A stretch of 33,898 nt of DNA. It comes from an uncultured Pseudomonadota bacterium (GTDB taxonomy: Bacteria > Myxococcota_A > Bradymonadia > Bradymonadales > GCA-2716585). The stretch spans positions 1-33,898 of the forward strand of contig CAKZKQ010000771.1 in assembly GCA_937123825.1 (NCBI GenBank). Direction: 5' to 3'. Shown piece after piece: positions 31,754 through 33,898 of the stretch (position 1 is the first letter of the stretch; each line of letters begins with the position of its first letter). The notes beneath the pieces were generated by a model, which saw nothing but the letters and a program-made list of their open reading frames with translations, did not search any database and had not been told where the DNA came from. The translations under genes and the position numbers were made by a program.

Positions 31754-33604
31754 TCATGGGGCGGCGGCGGGCAGCGGGCGTTGGAAGCGGCTTTGGTAGC
31801 GCTCCTGGAGGGTTTTGAGCGCCTTGGTGTCCTTGCTGGTGCGCAAGACGCCCGCCAGCGCGTGCCAGTGGTAGGGCGCATCGGGGTCGAGGTCCACCGC
31901 TTTGGACAGGTGGCGGCGCGCCTGTTTGAAGGCCTTGTTGCCGATGTGGAGCATGGCCGTGAGGTGGTGCGCGGTGGAGCAGGCGTCGTAGCGCTTGATG
32001 GCTTGCTGGCAGGCGGCCATGGCCTCTTTGGTGCGGCCAAGCTTGGTGAAGACCTCGCAGCGGGCTGCCAGCGTGCCCGGGGCCTGTGGGAAGTGTTTGT
32101 CGAGCGCGCCCTGGATCTCCAGGACGTGGGGCATGTCGCCTTTGGCGATGGCGCGGCGTTGGGCTTCGAGCATGCGAATGAAGGCGCCCTCTTGGATGGG
32201 GTCCATGGCCAGGTTGGGCCTGGGCGGCAACCCATAGCGGTGTCTGACCACGGTCGCCCACGCCCGCATGCCTGCCACGCGCCGGTCGTTGGCTTGCAAG
32301 GGCGTCAGCGCCTCTTCGGTCATGGTCACCAGCAGCGCGCTGGCCATCAACTCGGCCAGTTGCCAGGACGCCGAGGCGGAAGGGGCCACGCGCAGCCGGT
32401 CTCGGGCCTGCATCAAGCTGGCCACGGCGCCGTTGAAGTCTTCTCGCGCCAACTGCGCTCCCCCCAAACGAAGCAGCGGCCAGGCGCTGTCGGGGGCCAA
32501 CCTGGCGGCCTTGGCGCAGATGTCTTCGGTGGGCAGCTTGGGGTCGCCGAGCGCCGCGGCGATGTCGCATGCCAGGCTCTGCACCCCTGGATGGGAGTGT
32601 CGCGCGTTTTGGAGCGGCCGCAGCGCGGCCCAGGCCTTGTCGGCCTGATTGCTGCGCAACAACCCCAGGGCCTGGTTGATGGTGGCCATTTCGGCCTTTT
32701 GCAAAGGGGTGCGGTCGGGGCCGCCCGAGAGCAGCGCCATCATCTGTGTGACCTCGGCGGCCACCCATTGGGCTTGATGGCGGCTTTGGGACAGCGTCTG
32801 GCGCATCTCCTTGTGCAGCGCCTCTTTCGAAGCCGGCCGCTGATGCGCGTCGGGCCACTGCAACGACAACAACATCAGCTGCTTGTTGCCCGACTCAAAC
32901 GCCTGCGTGGTGCCCTCGTAGGTGGGATACATCAAACCCGCGCGCGACACCGCTTGCAGCGCCCCCAACGAGCGCGCCCATTGATGGAGGAAGATGGTGG
33001 ACTCTTTGTGCGCTAGGCGCTCAGCCACAAAGGCCTCGCGCGCCGCGTCATCAAGGGAAAAGGTCTCATCGGCCAGGTACTCGCGCTCAGCCAGCGGCAT
33101 CAAACCGCGCACAAGCATGTGCGCCCCGAGCGGCCGCGCGATCCCCAACGCGCTGTGGTCCACGCTAAAGTCATCCAGCGGCCCCAGCAAACCCACCACG
33201 CGTCCCACGCCCTCGGCGTCGTCCTTGCCCTCCAACTCCAGCAGCGCCGCCTCAAGAGATGTCTCCAGATTCTGGCGCGTCCACGTGCGAAACTCCACGG
33301 CCTCAAAGCGCACCTTGAAGTCTTCCTGAACACGCGCGTTGACGGCCTCCAATTGCCGCCTGAAGCGCTCTTCCCAGCGCTCATCCTGCGCCCGATAACG
33401 TTGGTCAGCCCAAACCCGCACCCGGATCAAAGGCATCTGCTGCGCACCCTCGTCCTCAGGCGTCTGTTGCGGCGCCGCCCCTTGCCCCAACACCCCAAAC
33501 GAGTTGCCCTTGTCAGCAGACCCATCCGAAGGCGTCCCACACCCCCCAAGACCCACCGCCAACATCAGCACCAACACCAACCCAAACCACACACTCCTCA
33601 CCAT
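31754..33604 (-). CDS. Lipoprotein with degenerate metzincin-like domain and TPR repeats
   Basis: A 616-residue lipoprotein (signal peptide, lipobox GLGG? region with Cys21). Residues about 58-245 resemble a zinc metalloprotease of the metzincin type: a start such as IRVRVWADQRYRAQDERWEERF, the segment VGLLG, IARPLGAHMLVRG, and then HQWARSLGALQ at 207-217 in the place of HExxHxxGxxH, followed by GLMYPTY at 223-229 like a Met-turn. Glu and two of three His are replaced, so peptidase activity is unlikely. The C-terminal third (about 500-600) has TPR-like helix pairs (LGRTKEAMAACQQAIKRY, NKAFKQARRHLSKAVDLDPDAPYHWHALAGVL). The ATG at 33604 follows GGAGGTGGAG. It probably acts as a binding protein at the envelope. 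Confidence 0.83.
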   Translation of the reverse strand: MVRSVWFGLVLVLMLAVGLGGCGTPSDGSADKGNSFGVLGQGAAPQQTPEDEGAQQMPLIRVRVWADQRYRAQDERWEERFRRQLEAVNARVQEDFKVRFEAVEFRTWTRQNLETSLEAALLELEGKDDAEGVGRVVGLLGPLDDFSVDHSALGIARPLGAHMLVRGLMPLAEREYLADETFSLDDAAREAFVAERLAHKESTIFLHQWARSLGALQAVSRAGLMYPTYEGTTQAFESGNKQLMLLSLQWPDAHQRPASKEALHKEMRQTLSQSRHQAQWVAAEVTQMMALLSGGPDRTPLQKAEMATINQALGLLRSNQADKAWAALRPLQNARHSHPGVQSLACDIAAALGDPKLPTEDICAKAARLAPDSAWPLLRLGGAQLAREDFNGAVASLMQARDRLRVAPSASASWQLAELMASALLVTMTEEALTPLQANDRRVAGMRAWATVVRHRYGLPPRPNLAMDPIQEGAFIRMLEAQRRAIAKGDMPHVLEIQGALDKHFPQAPGTLAARCEVFTKLGRTKEAMAACQQAIKRYDACSTAHHLTAMLHIGNKAFKQARRHLSKAVDLDPDAPYHWHALAGVLRTSKDTKALKTLQERYQSRFQRPLPAAAP

Positions 33605-33635
33605 CTCCACCTCCACGCACAACACTCTAACACAG

Positions 33636-33660
33636 GGTGACCTCACTTTGTTCGGTCACC
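33636..33660. promoter_or_regulatory. Operator-like inverted repeat upstream of the TPR lipoprotein
   Basis: GGTGACC (33636-33642) and GGTCACC (33654-33660) form a perfect 7-bp inverted repeat with 11-base spacing, so the half-site centres are 18 bases apart. It lies 32-56 bases before the ATG at 33604, where a promoter is expected. A dimeric regulator could bind here, but no candidate is visible. Confidence 0.45.
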
Positions 33661-33776
33661 GGTTCGGTTGCCGCGCTTCGCTTGGCTGCCCTTTCGGTTC
33701 GCTTGCTGCGCTGCGCTTTTGGTTCGCCCCTTTGGGGCTTTTGGTGCGCTCGCGTTGCTCGCTAATAGCATTTGTG
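33661..33776. repeat. Degenerate GGTTCG-headed repeats in the terminal non-coding stretch
   Basis: Four imperfect units begin with GGTTCG or GGTGCG (near 33661, 33696, 33721 and 33743) and contain GCTTCGCTTG or CTTGCTGCGCT-like stretches. One unit holds GCCCC-TTT-GGGGC followed by TTTT (33726-33742), which looks like a terminator on the plus strand although no plus-strand gene ends nearby. The remaining bases to 33898 show no gene. Confidence 0.5.
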
Positions 33777-33898
33777 ATGGGTGGGTTATTGGCTTCGCCG
33801 GTAGGAGTGGGGCATCTCGTCGAAAGTGCTTTCACTTTTGGAGGTCGGGTGAGCGGTGGTGGAGGGTTGTGGGGCTTTCCAAGGGGTTTTGTGGTCGG

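Noticed and set aside
32954..32986. Active zinc protease site
   Set aside because: Three of four key residues of HExxHxxGxxH are replaced (Glu and two His), so activity is not supported.
30322..33016. Plus-strand frames opposite the BRCT-LRR and TPR lipoprotein genes
   Set aside because: LRR, BRCT, lipobox and TPR signals are all on the minus strand.

Overview
The window is GC-rich bacterial chromosome, densely coded on both strands, with no rRNA, tRNA, phage, insertion sequence or CRISPR array that I can see. The gene content points to a large-genome deltaproteobacterial lineage such as Myxococcota or Bradymonadota. The reasons are five lipoproteins with lipobox signals, a Cys- and Asp-rich lipoprotein of the MopE metal-binding type, a eukaryote-like Ser/Thr kinase, an NtrC-family activator, and several large proteins built from LRR, HEAT, WGR, BRCT and propeller-like modules. 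The lineage is an inference from gene style, not from a marker gene.

Left part (1-10.1 kb). A minus-strand aldehyde dehydrogenase (185-1705) faces a plus-strand AcoR-like sigma-54 activator (2089-4062). The gap between them holds a consensus sigma-54 promoter for the dehydrogenase and three inverted-repeat activator sites, which together make a readable regulatory switch. Then come a small XRE-type regulator, a short-chain dehydrogenase and three tandem paralogues (5678-10078) with a BRCT-like N-terminus, a conserved middle module and a beta-propeller-like C-terminus. The regulator, the dehydrogenase and the first paralogue are spaced closely enough to be one operon.

Middle part (10.1-23.5 kb), all on the minus strand. 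In order of coordinate: a HEAT-repeat protein, a metal-binding lipoprotein with a clear intrinsic terminator, a WGR-domain lipoprotein, a UPF1/SMUBP2-like SF1 helicase, a Ser/Thr kinase with C-terminal membrane segment(s), a second WGR-domain protein, a DUF1343 (NamZ-like) lipoprotein, and a small protein with a zinc-finger-like C-terminus. Kinase, helicase and WGR lipoprotein (19086 down to 14706) are separated by only 25-30 bases and may be co-transcribed.

Right part (23.6-33.9 kb). A 1399-residue protein consists mostly of ten degenerate copies of one beta-rich module. A divergent lipoprotein with a propeller-like fold follows. Next is a BRCT plus LRR protein that shares its N-terminal half with the three tandem paralogues 20 kb away. 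Last is a lipoprotein with a metzincin-like domain whose HExxHxxGxxH zinc motif has decayed to HQWARSLGALQ, followed by TPR repeats. The last 250 bases are non-coding and repetitive.

The most unusual content is the concentration of BRCT, WGR, HEAT and LRR proteins in one stretch, the ten-module giant protein, and the pseudo-protease lipoprotein. Whether these form one system cannot be decided from sequence alone.
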